Source: Parasponia andersonii (Eukaryota > Streptophyta > Magnoliopsida > Rosales > Cannabaceae). From it: a stretch of DNA of 64,000 nt. A program made the translations under genes and the position numbers. Location: contig JXTB01000050.1 in NCBI GenBank assembly GCA_002914805.1, positions 218,430 through 282,429 on the forward strand. The letters are read 5' to 3'. The notes under the pieces are model-generated. The model was not told the DNA's origin. It saw only the letters and a list, made by a program, of their open reading frames with translations, and made no database searches. Shown here piece by piece: positions 11,721-23,539 of the stretch (its first letter is position 1; each line of letters begins with the position of its first letter).

Positions 11721-12919
11721 ATCATTCACTACTTCCGTTATCTTCTTATTTTTCTTTTAATTTTTGCATTAGTAACTCCTGTAACATAAAAAATATAAAC
11801 TTGAAACTTACAACCATATCGTGTAGTAGTCAAAAAGCATGATATGTATTAGGTGTAATTTTGTGATGCAATTTTATTCCTAACATTGCCCTTATATATA
11901 AATAAAAAACACACACACACTGGAAGCGAATTTTAATCTATAAATGATGCAGAAATAGCGAAACAGTTTAGGAATTAGCACTGACATTGACGCATCACAA
12001 GATTCAAAACCTTTTATTATACTAGTCTCAAGGAAAAAAAAAAAAAACTAAAATATCTAAGTGAATGGGATATTGGATTATTTACAACTTTCTACTGGAG
12101 TGAAGATTGTAATTTGTTCAGCATCAAAAAACCCTAGTTTCCTTTCCAAAAAAAAAAAAAAAAATCCTATTTTTGTTTAATGTACTTGATCGATTATTTA
12201 GAAATAAAAATTTAGATTTTAGGCTTTGAAATCTCATTATGGTTATTTACTGATTTTTTTTTTAACAATAAAAACAAAGTGAATTAAATACCAATTACTT
12301 TAACACATGCTATATGCCAAATTTGACAGAAACTATAGCAGTGTATTGGAAAATAATTTAATAAAATTATGCTGAATGAATAGCATATGAACATGTTTTG
12401 ATATTCTATTGGAAGGTAAGTGTAATTGTTGATAGTCACTTTCTTTTTTAATAATTTTATGAGCATTAATAATGTATGATGTATTAATTTTAGTCCAACA
12501 CTATGTAAATTATCAATTTGTTACTGTAATTATAATCATAATTTAAATAAAGATTATATGAAATTTAATTTATTAATTAAAATCATATTGTATGTATTAA
12601 TTTTTTTTTATACCCATTCACAGATAAAAATTTAGAATTATTTTCGCATCTTATTTTATACAAAGAGAACTGCTCTGCTTCTGATGAGGTCACATGCAGT
12701 TGTGCAAACACATCATCCCCTTCCTCTAATTGGTTTGCACCGTGTTTCCCTTATGAAAAAGGGACCAATGAAATATCCGCTTTACGCACACCGGAGCACT
12801 TGATTAATTTTCCAAATGGCGACCCACAAAAAAAAAAAAAAAAAACAAACAAAATAATAATACTAACAACAATATTTATCCAATGCGACAAGTTGTAGGG
12901 TAAGAGGGACCCTCAGAAA

Positions 12920-12967
12920 GGGACCCACACAAAGAGTGTACGAGTTCAATGCTGCCAAGTGGGGCCC
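12920..12967. promoter_or_regulatory. pair of class I TCP consensus sites
   Basis: Two exact matches to the class I TCP consensus GTGGGNCCC lie 39 bases apart: gggacccac (minus orientation) at 12920-12928 and gtggggccc at 12959-12967. They fall in a GC-richer segment with other GGGACC-type motifs. No adjacent gene is visible, so a regulatory role is speculative. Confidence 0.4.
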
Positions 12968-15900
12968 ACGGGAAAGTGAGATACCGACGAGGCAATGCGC
13001 TGTCCGCCTTATGGCTCCACACATGCCATGCCTAAATCTACGTATGAATTTGTACATGCAAATAGCGTACATAAATATATATTGTTTATATTCATCAACC
13101 GATATTATTATTTATGGGTCGCAGTCTCTGTCGATGGGGACAGGTGTCATAACCATGACACCATCGGCATGACACGTCGTACATATGCTGGTGTCCCACA
13201 TGATAATAAACAGTGGGACCAACCAATTAACTGAATACAAGCCTCCTCTTTTGTCCAATTGCCAAAAAGAAAAAATAATTGTGTGTAAAAAAAGACCAAC
13301 TGGGCAACTACATTGTGCAGATTTATATGGAGAATTATTATGCATTGTGCTTATTTTGCTTTGTTATATCTTTCTTGTGCTACACAACACAATCAATTTA
13401 TTGCTTTAAAGTGTTTGTACCTGACACTCGTACTTCAGTGTTTGACAAATAATTCTAATAGAATAAGTAATAAAGTTGCCTATATTAATGTTTTTTTTTT
13501 TAAGTAGAAAATTCTACATATCCCACCATATTTTGTTGTTCAGAATAAGAATTTAATAAATTATGATTTATGGTTTGAAGTTTTCATTCATGTACTCTCG
13601 TGGTTCTTTTCAGTAAAAGTAACTTCAAACACTTTAAATTTGTACACAAAGAATAAAAATTTAATAAAAATTTACAAAAATTTTAAATGTAGAGATATAA
13701 TTTTACTTAAGTCAAAAAATTTGATTAAAAATTCAAATTATTATATTTTAGAGTATTATTTTTTGCGATTAACATATTAATAAAATGTGATGGTTTGAAG
13801 TTTACATTTATCAACTTTCTATAATAACTCTTTTCATAAATAAAAATTCTTTTCCTCCTTATAATTCACACCTATTCTAATTTTTAAAATATCAGGATCT
13901 CTATCTGACATGACGTCTCTTTTTTCATTTTCTTCTCTTTATCTTTTTCATTAATTCTTCCCTACACGTGAAACGTACGTCCCCAAAGATTTATATTTAT
14001 GATTGTTTTGTTTCATGCATTATTCTAGATCTTTATAGGTTGTTTTTATTTTTTTAAATTTTTGTGTGATTTTCTATGATTATTTTTATATATGAGTTTT
14101 TTGTGGTCTAGGTGGAAGAGATTTTATGTGTGGTCCAAAGTCAATTTTTATAAAAGATATTTTGAAGAGCAAAGACGAATCACTCGTAGAGTTTCTAGTT
14201 ATACCCTTGTTGGGTTTTGCGTTATCTTCCTTATTATTTAGTCAAATATAATAATTTTACTGATTATTCTTTTGTTTGATGGATATTTCGTAATTTCACT
14301 TTTATATCAAATGAGATGATTTAATGAGTTATTTATTTGAAGAATAAAACTTCTGTTTGATTGTAAGAAAAAACAAAGTTTAAATTATGTGTGGTATTTT
14401 TTTTTTTGGCTTATTTATTTATTTAAAAATGAAAAAAATAATCAGGTAATTTACAAAATAAAAAAAAAAAGTTTTGCTAGGATATAAAAAAATTTACATC
14501 CAAAAATCATATGGCATATTCATGACATCAATCGGAATGGTTAAGATACTATACACTTTAGCTAACGAGGAGTTATATTTGTATAGTTGATAGATGACTG
14601 GGAAAAACTATAATATTGGGATGACCCTAGAAGATATTTCAATTCAACCCCTAGCTATGACAGCTGATATTAGTTGGTTCTTAAAGCTATTAAACTTTAA
14701 TCCGTGACACCTGTTCTCTAAGTTTAGAAGATTGTCTTAGTCCGCTTCTATTAAATTTTTTGTTGGAATATACCTTAAAAAAAAAAGTTTTTTATGGAAC
14801 ACATACGTCACCTTAAGGTGGCGGAATTCATGAGATTTGGTTTTTTTTTTTTTTTTTTTTATTTTTTATGATAATATCTACAGAATTATTTGTTATTTAT
14901 TTTTATTATATATATTTTTGTTGATATTTGTTATCTTTTTAAGATATTTTTATGTTNTTTTTTTTTTTTTTTTTTTTTTTTGAGAGAAGGCGGAGTTCGT
15001 GAGAATTAAATCGAAAAAATTGACGGAAGATGCACAGACAATTTCCGCCATGTTTTTGACAATTCATGCAAACCTCGTTTTAAGAATTTCGAATGTCATG
15101 GATTAAAACAAAGGGAAAAAAAAATCATACTTATGCTCCAGCTTTTAACAAAATACGAGGTTTACAATTATGTTTTTAAAAAAAAATACACACATACAGA
15201 AATTATATTTCATGAGTCCTGCATAATAAATATTACCAATCCATAACATGAGTTTATAAAACAAGGAAAAAGAGTCTCATACCAGGGATACATTTTATAT
15301 TTTCTAAAAGCCAATAAAAATATTGAAATTTTCATATATTTTCGTAGATCATTTAATATTACTAATTTGTGAACAAAACCCAAAATAGTAAATTTCATAA
15401 TTGTTAAATTAAATCTAAAGAACAGGTGTAATATTGCTATCTCCGTCTACTCTCTCCACCCTATTTCTAAACTCACATATTTAAATAATATTTAAAAACT
15501 AACTACTATTTTCTACACGCATTCTTATTTTTCCATAATTATCCCCTAATCTAATTTTCTTCCTTCTTTTCCCACCCACCACTCTTTCACGTTTTACTTT
15601 TTCTCACCCATCAACAAGTTCCTCAGTTTCTTTGAAGAGCAAGGATGATAAGCAAGGCAATTCTCCATCAAGCAAGCTTCTCAATGATTTTTCTAACAGT
15701 AATTCAGAGTGACAATATTGGCTAGATGAACACAAATATCTGAAGTTCTTACCGTCTTCTTTTCAGAAGGGTTAAATACAATAAAAGGTTCAACATTTTC
15801 TGAGGGTCTAATCCAGTTGCATGGTGTTCCAAAAAGCTAAGTACAATGTCAAGATCCAGCACATAATCATAGTATAGGAGTCATGCCGAAAAGCAATCTC

Positions 15901-18900
15901 TTCTCAAAGAATTACCTCCTTTACCAACACACAGATGCTATGGTGAGGTAACTATATTATAGGCCAAACAACTTATGCTAAATGTTAATAATCAGTCTCA
16001 TTAATTTAAAATTAAATCCATATAGTGAAAAAGTTTTTACATTTTTACTATTCTAATTTTCCGATTCAGTCATCTCACTATCTATGATACTATAATACAA
16101 AATAATTTAATTAGGCTATAATCACTTAAGCAATCTACAAATAAATTAGGAATCAAGATGAAATGGGTTTAAAAAAAAAGTAGGAAAATGTTATTTCATT
16201 TAGAAAATTTTTTGTAATAAAAAAAGTTTACAAAAAATAGAGGTGTCAAAAATAGACAAAAGGGTAGCTGCTATAGACCTTTTGAATCCAAATAATCTGT
16301 CTAATTTTAGTGTCTTGGTTCATATCCAACGTAAGTTATTTAAAATCTTAAACTACTAATTGGCCTTTTAAAATTTATTACTTTTGTTATTAAGAATTTT
16401 AATATGATATGACAATCAGACATTAAAACGAACATGGAACAAACGATTTAAATTGGGTTAAATTGGACGGGACTGTCCCACTTAGTGGAGCACTAGAATG
16501 AGATTAGACTAGTCACACAAATAAGATAATGTACGCAGCCTTTGATTCAAAAGTGGTTAAAGGTATTGAGGCACTCATAGCCACTCGTTTCCATTGATTT
16601 GGTTGGGTTCAAAATGATGATCCATCCAAGTGGTGTGGTTATGTTGATGTGTTGATAAGGAAATTAAGGAAACTTGAGGCGGTTCTGCTAGCTGCAACAT
16701 CTCATGATACCAATTTCTTATCCGCACGAGTTACTCAACCTCACTTGGATGGAAATTTAAGCGTTTTAGAAACCAATTGGCATAGAATTAGGGCATGAAA
16801 ATAGAAGAAATCAACTTCAACTAGCAGACAAAAGAGTCGTGCCGTACCCGCTATGATCCAAGCAAATGGAAGGAAAGAGCAGCCGGCCTTCCTTGAGTAC
16901 CTCAGAATTAAGGGCTCTATATATGACAAGAAAAAGGAAAGAAAGGAAAGAAATTTATTTCATTTTTATTAGCTTAGAACAATATCAACTATGAAATGAC
17001 CTTAGAAAGTGACCGTATTGATTGTGATAAGGACTTTGTTCACATGTTAATTTCTCTTAAATTATTTGAGTTGTAACATAATTAACTTTCAAATCCGAAT
17101 TGTGACATTTGTTGCCTTAAAGTTCGATCAATTTTGTCAAGTCATGGCTCCTCAATCCAATTCCATCAACTTGTTCTTGCTTGATTACTCATTTGATTTT
17201 TTACGTTCAAAAGTGAAATGAAAGGTGAGATGTAAAAATGCTTCCAAGTGAATCCTATAAGAAAACTGTCAAATGAGGTTTCGAAATTAAGGTGGTGTCT
17301 AATTTGTAATAAGAACAGAAATAATAGATGTTCTGTTATTATTTGATTGAAACTTATAATCAATAGAATAAGAACAATTTACTATGTTTAGTTACCTATC
17401 AAAATGAAATGAAATAAGTACTATACTCATGAAAATATTTACGAAAAGAAAAATAATGCTTTTTAGAAATTGACTAAGAGATGGAAAGAAGATAGACTGA
17501 CTCCAAAGGATTCCTTTATTCACAAATCTAAATCAAACGATAAAAATAGGCATTTTGAAAAAAAAAAAAAATGATCATTTTATTCTAGAACTCATTCCGC
17601 CGAACGAACATGCCAAAATAATTTGTGTAAAGTTGTTGAAAGTATTTTAATATTAATATGTAAAAGTCAGAGCTTTTATTGCACCAATTGATCTATTTGA
17701 AAACAGGGGATGTAACTAATTGGTTGAAAGGAAAAGTATACCAAATTAGGCTTTGGGAGAAAAAGAAGTTAAGATTCTTATCTGCCTCCTATAGTCTTAA
17801 ATTAATATTTATGCATTTTGAGCATGGAGTTTTAAAGTGCTGTTTCTTTGTCAAATGTACATTACATACTGGACTGTTTTGTAAGCAAAATTACTATTTT
17901 GGAAAAGAGATGGAGAACCATATCCTGGCTGCCGCAGACAGTGGGTATCTTCAGATTTTATTGGCAGACACTTAAAGATTATAATATGCTTTTTGCCATG
18001 TGCATTACTCTATTCCAATAGTACACCTCAGTCACTTCTGTCAAAATAAGGTTTTCCCAACTCACAAAAGCTAGATATATTCAATAAATAACATAACTAG
18101 TTCACAACATTGAGTCTCGTTGTTTCTTTACTTTTTTTCATTTGACCAACTAAGCGGCGCACTTGTATGCGTTAGTTTAAATAATGTTTCAGATTCCTTT
18201 GAAACGAAAAACCCACAAAATAAAAAAGAAAAAAAAAAGCTCTTTATACTCTCTTCGAAACAGATTCTGACAGTAGCAGAGGGAATATTAACCTGGATTG
18301 GCCAAAGCAGAAAGAAAATTTTGTACTATTTAGGTTTTAAATTAAGTTATAGGTGTAGCAATACTAATTAACAAGTGCTGGGGCTAAGGTTTGTTCTTGA
18401 ATACTCTGAAGTTTAAAGCTAAACTCAAGGCTTATTATAATCATCATCATTTTTCTTGGGGTACAATAGGAAGAACCTTAGTATACATTCCAAATCACAC
18501 ATGATAATTTTGGGGCCGTTAAGTACAATATAATTTCAATTTTCAGATTAATGAGAATATTGAACATAATGATATAATTGTCTAATATCTAGAATAATTG
18601 TATTTGGTTGCACACACTAATCTTATTTATGATTCCTGAGATGTTAGATAATTGTGTTTCGTTACGCATAAAAACGTGCTTAAATTAAAATTAAAAAATT
18701 AATTTTTTATAAAATAATAAAACTTGTTAGTATAAAATAAAATAATTTGTTATGATTCCTACGGTATCATATTTTTGTTTATTTCATTTTTTAGGGTGGA
18801 TTTTAGATAAAGGATCATTTAAAATTCACGCATTTTGATAATTTTAAGATAATTTTTGAAATAATTATTTGATTCTCGAGATAATTATTTTACTGAGTGT

Positions 18901-19181
18901 TAAATAATATTAAACATAGAGATATATTGAAATACTCATTTCCACATAAAAATTACTCCAAACCAAACGGCCTCTTATTCTCATCACTTTATTGCTCTTG
19001 TATTGATTAGGCCAATTGAGTAAAGGGTTTCTCAAGATGAGCTGTATGGGTACAAAAAACACTTTTTAGATACATACGGTTATAGAACACAGAAAAAGAG
19101 AGAGAAATCAACTCGTAGAGATAGCTTATTCTTCTCACAGAGCCTGTTATGATGCACTAGTGGAGGCTCAATCTATTTGTT

Positions 19182-19317
19182 GTTACTTCTCTAATTAAAT
19201 AATATAGCAAAACAATAAATAAACATGCAGAAGATTGAATGAATTTGGTGTTACTTCTCTAATTAAATAATATAGCAAAACAATAAATAAACATGCAAAA
19301 GATTGAATGAGTTTAAT
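19182..19317. repeat. 68-bp tandem duplication
   Basis: Two near-identical 68-base copies start at 19182 and 19250, each beginning gttacttctctaattaaata. They differ by only a few bases, so the duplication is recent. A second small tandem repeat of about 32 bases (unit containing ttagttctagcacgcgac) follows at about 19388-19451. Confidence 0.9.
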
Positions 19318-19639
19318 TCTAATTAGCATCACAAACAAATAAAAATATGGAACGGGTCCTAAAAGTTGTACGAGAGACTCGTATCTTTCTTAGTATATAA
19401 TTAGTTCTAGCACGCGACTTCTTAGTATATAGTTAGTTCTAGCACGCGACTGAGATGTGTTCTTTAGCATTTTCTCTTTTAAAAAAGTATTTGACTATTT
19501 GCCATTCCTTTTTTCAATATTAATGGGTAACGAGGGATCTTAATTGAAGCATACTAGTTAGTTACCCGCTTTTATTTTTTGGAGGCAAGGAAGGTGGTGG
19601 TGGTGGTGGTGGATCGGCAATAAGTGAAAGAGGCTGATT

Positions 19640-20590
19640 TGGTGATTTTCATTATATAATCTCGTGTGGAGAGGCTTTATCATAATTTCGTGTTGTTGTT
19701 TTTGCTTTAGAAATGAGAAAACTGCTGATCACTTTTTCATCTTATATGACTTTGCCCGTAGTTTTTGGGGAGCTATCTCTTCGACTTTTAGGCGGCCTAT
19801 TCGATTGGATGACTCTATTGTTAATCTTTGGCTTGATGTCCTTGAGGCTAATTTTAGTAGCCAAGTTTCTCAGCTTTAGAGATTGGCTATTGTGGCTGCT
19901 GTTTGGGTTATTTAGACTTCACGTAACAAGTTATTGTTTGACAATGAGCTCACTTCTATCCATATAGCCATCACTCTGGTATGGCATGTAGCTGGTGAAT
20001 CTAATAATATTAGATTAGGTACTATGAGAAATTCTTTAGAAGAATTAGGAATTCTTAAACGTTCAAAAATAGTTGAAGTATTTTAGCGAGTCTCACCGGT
20101 AGGGTGCTTAAAGGTTAATACAGATGGTGCTGCTTATAGTTGTCCTAGGTTAGCAGGTTGTGGTGGTGTTTTTAGGACGTCTAGAGGTTTCTTTAAAGGG
20201 GATTTTGTCATTTCTATTGGTAAGGCCTATGCTTTTGAGGTAGATTTGGCTGCTGTGATTTATCCAATTTTCTATGCATGGGACTTAGGGTGAAAAAACT
20301 TATGGCTAGAAAGTAATTCGACTTATTTGGTTTTGATTCTGAAGTTTCGTTTTTTGTCCGTTCCTTGGCGCTAGAGACCATCGTGGATACGTTATCTTAG
20401 GTTGATTTCAAATATGCATTTTCATGTTTCCCACATCTTTCGCGAAGGGAATGTTGTTGTTGATATTTTGGCTTCTAGAGTAACAAGTATTCAAGCTCCA
20501 ACTTGGTGGTATACTGCTCCCTCATTTATCAATAACGCAATTAAGAAAGATTATTCAGGGTTTTGTGATTTCCGATTTTCTTAGTTGCCT
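19640..20590 (+). mobile_element. LINE 3' fragment (zinc-knuckle and RNase H)
   Basis: Plus-strand frames preserve the reverse-transcriptase zinc-binding linker (CFCFRNEKTADHFF near 19690-19750, then FWG) and an RNase H-like domain from about 20110 (NTDGAAY, with the catalytic aspartate retained, then AFEVDLAA) to HIFREGNVVVDILASR near 20430-20480. The upstream endonuclease and reverse transcriptase are absent, so this is a 5'-truncated copy, the usual product of LINE insertion. Several stops interrupt the frame. It lies about 290 bases before the CLC exon in the same orientation, so it may sit in an intron of that gene. Confidence 0.85.
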
Positions 20591-20875
20591 ATTTATAATA
20601 CAATATGCTCTTTTTTTCCTTTTTGTGATTTTTCCCATTAGGTTTTACGCAAAAAGGTTTTTAATGAGCTATTATTGGGAGGTTAAGACAATAGTCTTGT
20701 TTCGGCATAACCATCTGGCTCCTCCTAGGACTGTTCAATTCTGTTTTCAGTTATTATTATTTTCCATTTTTGAGATTGTATTTTTCAAACATTTTATACC
20801 TTTTTTATTTTTATTTTCTTTTTTTTTTTTTTAATTTTTTGAATATCTGACCTGATTTTTGATGTGGCTTTGCAG

Positions 20876-21119
20876 AACTACCTTTGTACTTAATATTGGG
20901 CATGCTTTGTGGTGTTGTAAGTGTAGCCTTTACTCGATTGGTTGCTTGGTTCACAGACTTCTTTGAATTTATCAAGGAAAGGTTCGGCCTTCCTCCCCTT
21001 GTTTGCCCTGCTTTAGGTGGTTTAGGAGCTGGGATAATTGCTCTCAAGTATCCTGGAATCCTGTACTGGGGTTTCACAAATGTGGAAGAAATCCTTCACA
21101 CTGGCAAGACTGCTTCAGC
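20876..21119 (+). CDS. chloride channel CLC-e/f type, one internal exon (partial)
   Basis: This exon follows a good acceptor (a T-rich tract then tgcag, ending at 20875) and reads without interruption for about 81 codons. The translation begins LPLYLILGMLCGVVSVAFTR and continues with a pore-helix-type segment ALGGLGAGIIALKYPG and WGFTNVEEILHTGK. I recognise it as the plant CLC-e/CLC-f subfamily, organellar (plastid or Golgi) anion channels or transporters related to bacterial CLC proteins. The exon stops abruptly at a single N (21120), after which poly(A)-rich unrelated sequence begins. The rest of the gene is therefore missing because of an assembly join or a real truncation. No upstream CLC exon is recognisable in the preceding 3 kb, although a long intron holding the LINE fragment would explain that. 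Confidence 0.8.
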
Positions 21120-21120
21120 N

Positions 21121-21429
21121 TTAAAAAAAAAAAAGAAGGAAAAAAAGGAGCAACATCTAAGGATATCCTATGGCATGGTTTTAAGGCGTCACGGACCAAT
21201 AATGGACTGGAAGGAGGTTGAATGCATTCTGACAAAAGTGGGGAGGAGATGAATTTGAGAGAAGCCAATGTCAGAGTCACAATATTGAATTCGCCATATG
21301 TCTAACAATTAATTCATTAAAACAAATAACAGAGCGAAGAAAATGGTTGGCTGAACGGTCTATTTTCAAATTCCATATCCCCTTACAAAACAAAACTACG
21401 CCTATGTATGCGTATGTAGAAACAAAGTA
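21121..21429. other. sequence after contig join, no gene
   Basis: After the N at 21120 an A-rich stretch leads into about 290 bases ending at the copia target duplication. A short plus-strand frame encoding DILWHGFK-like residues may be a transposon scrap, but it is too short to assign. Confidence 0.4.
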
Positions 21430-21434
21430 CGTCT

Positions 21435-21755
21435 TGTAAGAAAAATATACAATAAAAAGTAAAGATAAGAGAGAAAAATATCGTATATTTGCTGTATCAA
21501 TACTGAAGCTGTACAAACCATATATATACATAGATTCTATACTACAATCTAGCAACTAGCGGTTGAAGCTTTCCTATATAGGATTAAAGTCAACTAACTC
21601 ATAAAGAACAGAGATCCCATACAATAAGGCCAAAATATACCAAATTTGAGGATTATATGCTTTTATTTTGATTAGTGCTATCTCAGGAATTAATATCCTT
21701 GATATCCTTGATTGTTTCCATATGGTTTGAATTATTTGAATTAGTTCCTTTAACA
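21435..21755 (-). repeat. copia 3' LTR
   Basis: A 321-base LTR ending in the canonical TG...CA dinucleotides. It is preceded on its own strand by the purine tract aagtttgagggggaa (plus-strand 21756-21770), the usual second-strand primer. It is about 93% identical by eye to the copy at 29969-30291, with single-base changes and two short indels. Confidence 0.92.
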
Positions 21756-22084
21756 TTCCCCCTCAAACTTGACCGCGGAAGAGTCCAAAGGCTAAGTTTG
21801 GTGCAAAGTTCCTTAAATGGTATTGTTGTCAGAGGCTTCGTAAAAATATCTGCAATCTGGTCTTTGGAGCTAACAAATCGTGTAATTAGTTGTCCTTGGG
21901 CAACTTTTTTCCCATACAAAATGATAATCTATTTCAATGTGTTTTGTACGAGCGTGAAAAACTGGGTTGATAGTGAGATGTAATGCAGAAATTTTGTCAT
22001 TGAACAAAGTTGGAAGGTATAAAAGATGGGTATCCCTCAATAGATAGGTTATCCATGTAAGTTCTGCAGCAGTGGATGTGTTGG
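21756..22084 (-). pseudogene. copia RNase H C-terminal remnant
   Basis: On the minus strand the sequence encodes the end of a Ty1/copia polyprotein. An AELTWI block is followed by HIEIDYHFV and DQIADIFTKPL, the last being the hallmark near the end of plant copia RNase H. An extra A in the run near 21910 shifts the frame between the second and third blocks. Upstream the coding sequence is cut at 22084/22085, where the Athila LTR begins, so the Athila element inserted within the copia RNase H coding region. Confidence 0.88.
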
Positions 22085-23539
22085 TGTTATTTTATAATTG
22101 TTACGCAAGTGTACGTGCCGAACAAGTAATATAGTAATGAGTTGCGTATCGTCTCCACATGGATTGATTAACAAAATTAGTTGGATAAAACTAATGTCAA
22201 ATAAGCTGAATTAAGAAATTATAAGAATTGACAGATGCAAAATAAAAAAAAATATAAATTCCAAACATAAAACAATATGACCTAAACAAGAGAATATAAA
22301 TGAATAGATATATTAAGATGGGATGATTGAATCCTCCTCGGTTGCAAATCTAGGTACAATTGCTGCAGCAATGCTTATGGTAAAATTCACTCCAGTAACA
22401 GAAAATTCTATCAATACATAATAATCTTCCGAATTTATTATGTTTTAAGTTCTTCAAACCAGATTTAACATATTCCTATGCTGATCCAGTTCTCAATATT
22501 TCTTTTATAGCATCAATTTTCAATGGATTATATATGGTAACGATATATTCCTATATTATTACTAATTCAGGAATCCACTAAAAAGACACTTGAAATATGT
22601 ATCAGTCAAGTTAGATCCAACTAAAATTAATTTTCCAGAATTAATCCTAGTTTATTTATCCTAAATATTAGTGACCAAACAATAATAAGAATTAATGATG
22701 AAGCTCACTTGAGTGAACAAGAGGAAATTACTATAAACACTTAAAACAACATTTAATCCTTCATTACAACCTTAGATTCATCAATATCCCAGCTAAGAAA
22801 AACTTAGCTCATATTCTGGGGCTCAAAAATCAGCAACCCAAAGCAATTCATAGATTACAGAAAGTTCAAGATAAGAAAAAGAAATTAAATACAAAGAAGA
22901 TTTAAGAAGGTAAGGAAAAATCTAGCTGGATAATGGTAAATCGAGTTCCTTGCTACTAGTACTCCTTCTCCTTCGTCCTCTCTTCTCTGTACTGTCTTCC
23001 TCTCTTTCTTTTCTTTTCCGTCTTTTTTTTTTCTAGTCAGCCGTCCTCTCTTCTCTCTTCCTACAGTACATTTTCCTTTTATATCAGATTAGGTAAGATA
23101 CTCTAACACACGTGTCAGTCAAATATGGAGTAAGGACCACTTTTGCTTCATTTTTCCTTAGCTGGTATTTAATATTAGCTATCAGCACCAGCTGTGCATA
23201 AAAAATACCAGCTGAAAAAAGAATTCTACTGTTCAGTATTGCTCCGGCGCGTTGCTGCAGCAAAATTACTTCCAACTTTTACTTAAGTTCAGCATTCTTT
23301 CAAAGATGTGGCCATTTAAATTCATCAGAATTCAAGTCCTAATTTTAGCATTTCTACTAGAAATTAACAAAAAAAATAAAATAAAATAGATATTGACTAT
23401 ATTAAATTGTAATCATCGGAAACACCACAGATAAAAATAAAATAAAGAAAAACACTTAAACTAGACAATTTGATCCTTTAAAACAGCTATCCCAAGATTC
23501 AAAAACATATCAAATAACTCTATTTTTATAGAGTTATCA
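22085..23539 (-). repeat. Athila-type 3' LTR
   Basis: The minus-strand start TGATAACTCTATAAAAATAG, with its short inverted repeat (AACTCTAT...ATAGAGTT), is characteristic of Athila-lineage LTRs. It is preceded by a purine tract (aagtttaggggta on the minus strand, 23540-23552). The LTR ends with ...ataaca at 22085, directly against copia RNase H sequence. A TATA-like tatataaaagg-type sequence is present on the minus strand near 23070. The matching 5' LTR is missing from the window. Confidence 0.85.

Larger units (their letters stand above)
11721..19639. other. long gene desert
   Basis: No gene can be supported across nearly 8 kb. A GC-richer segment at about 12660-13250 carries two class I TCP consensus sites and may be regulatory. 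A possible decayed coding scrap lies near 15640-15710 on the plus strand (about 24 codons without a stop, low complexity), which I do not call a gene. A single N at 14957 sits inside a long poly(T) run and marks an assembly join. Short tandem repeats lie at 19182-19317 and 19388-19451. The rest is AT-rich sequence. Confidence 0.5.
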
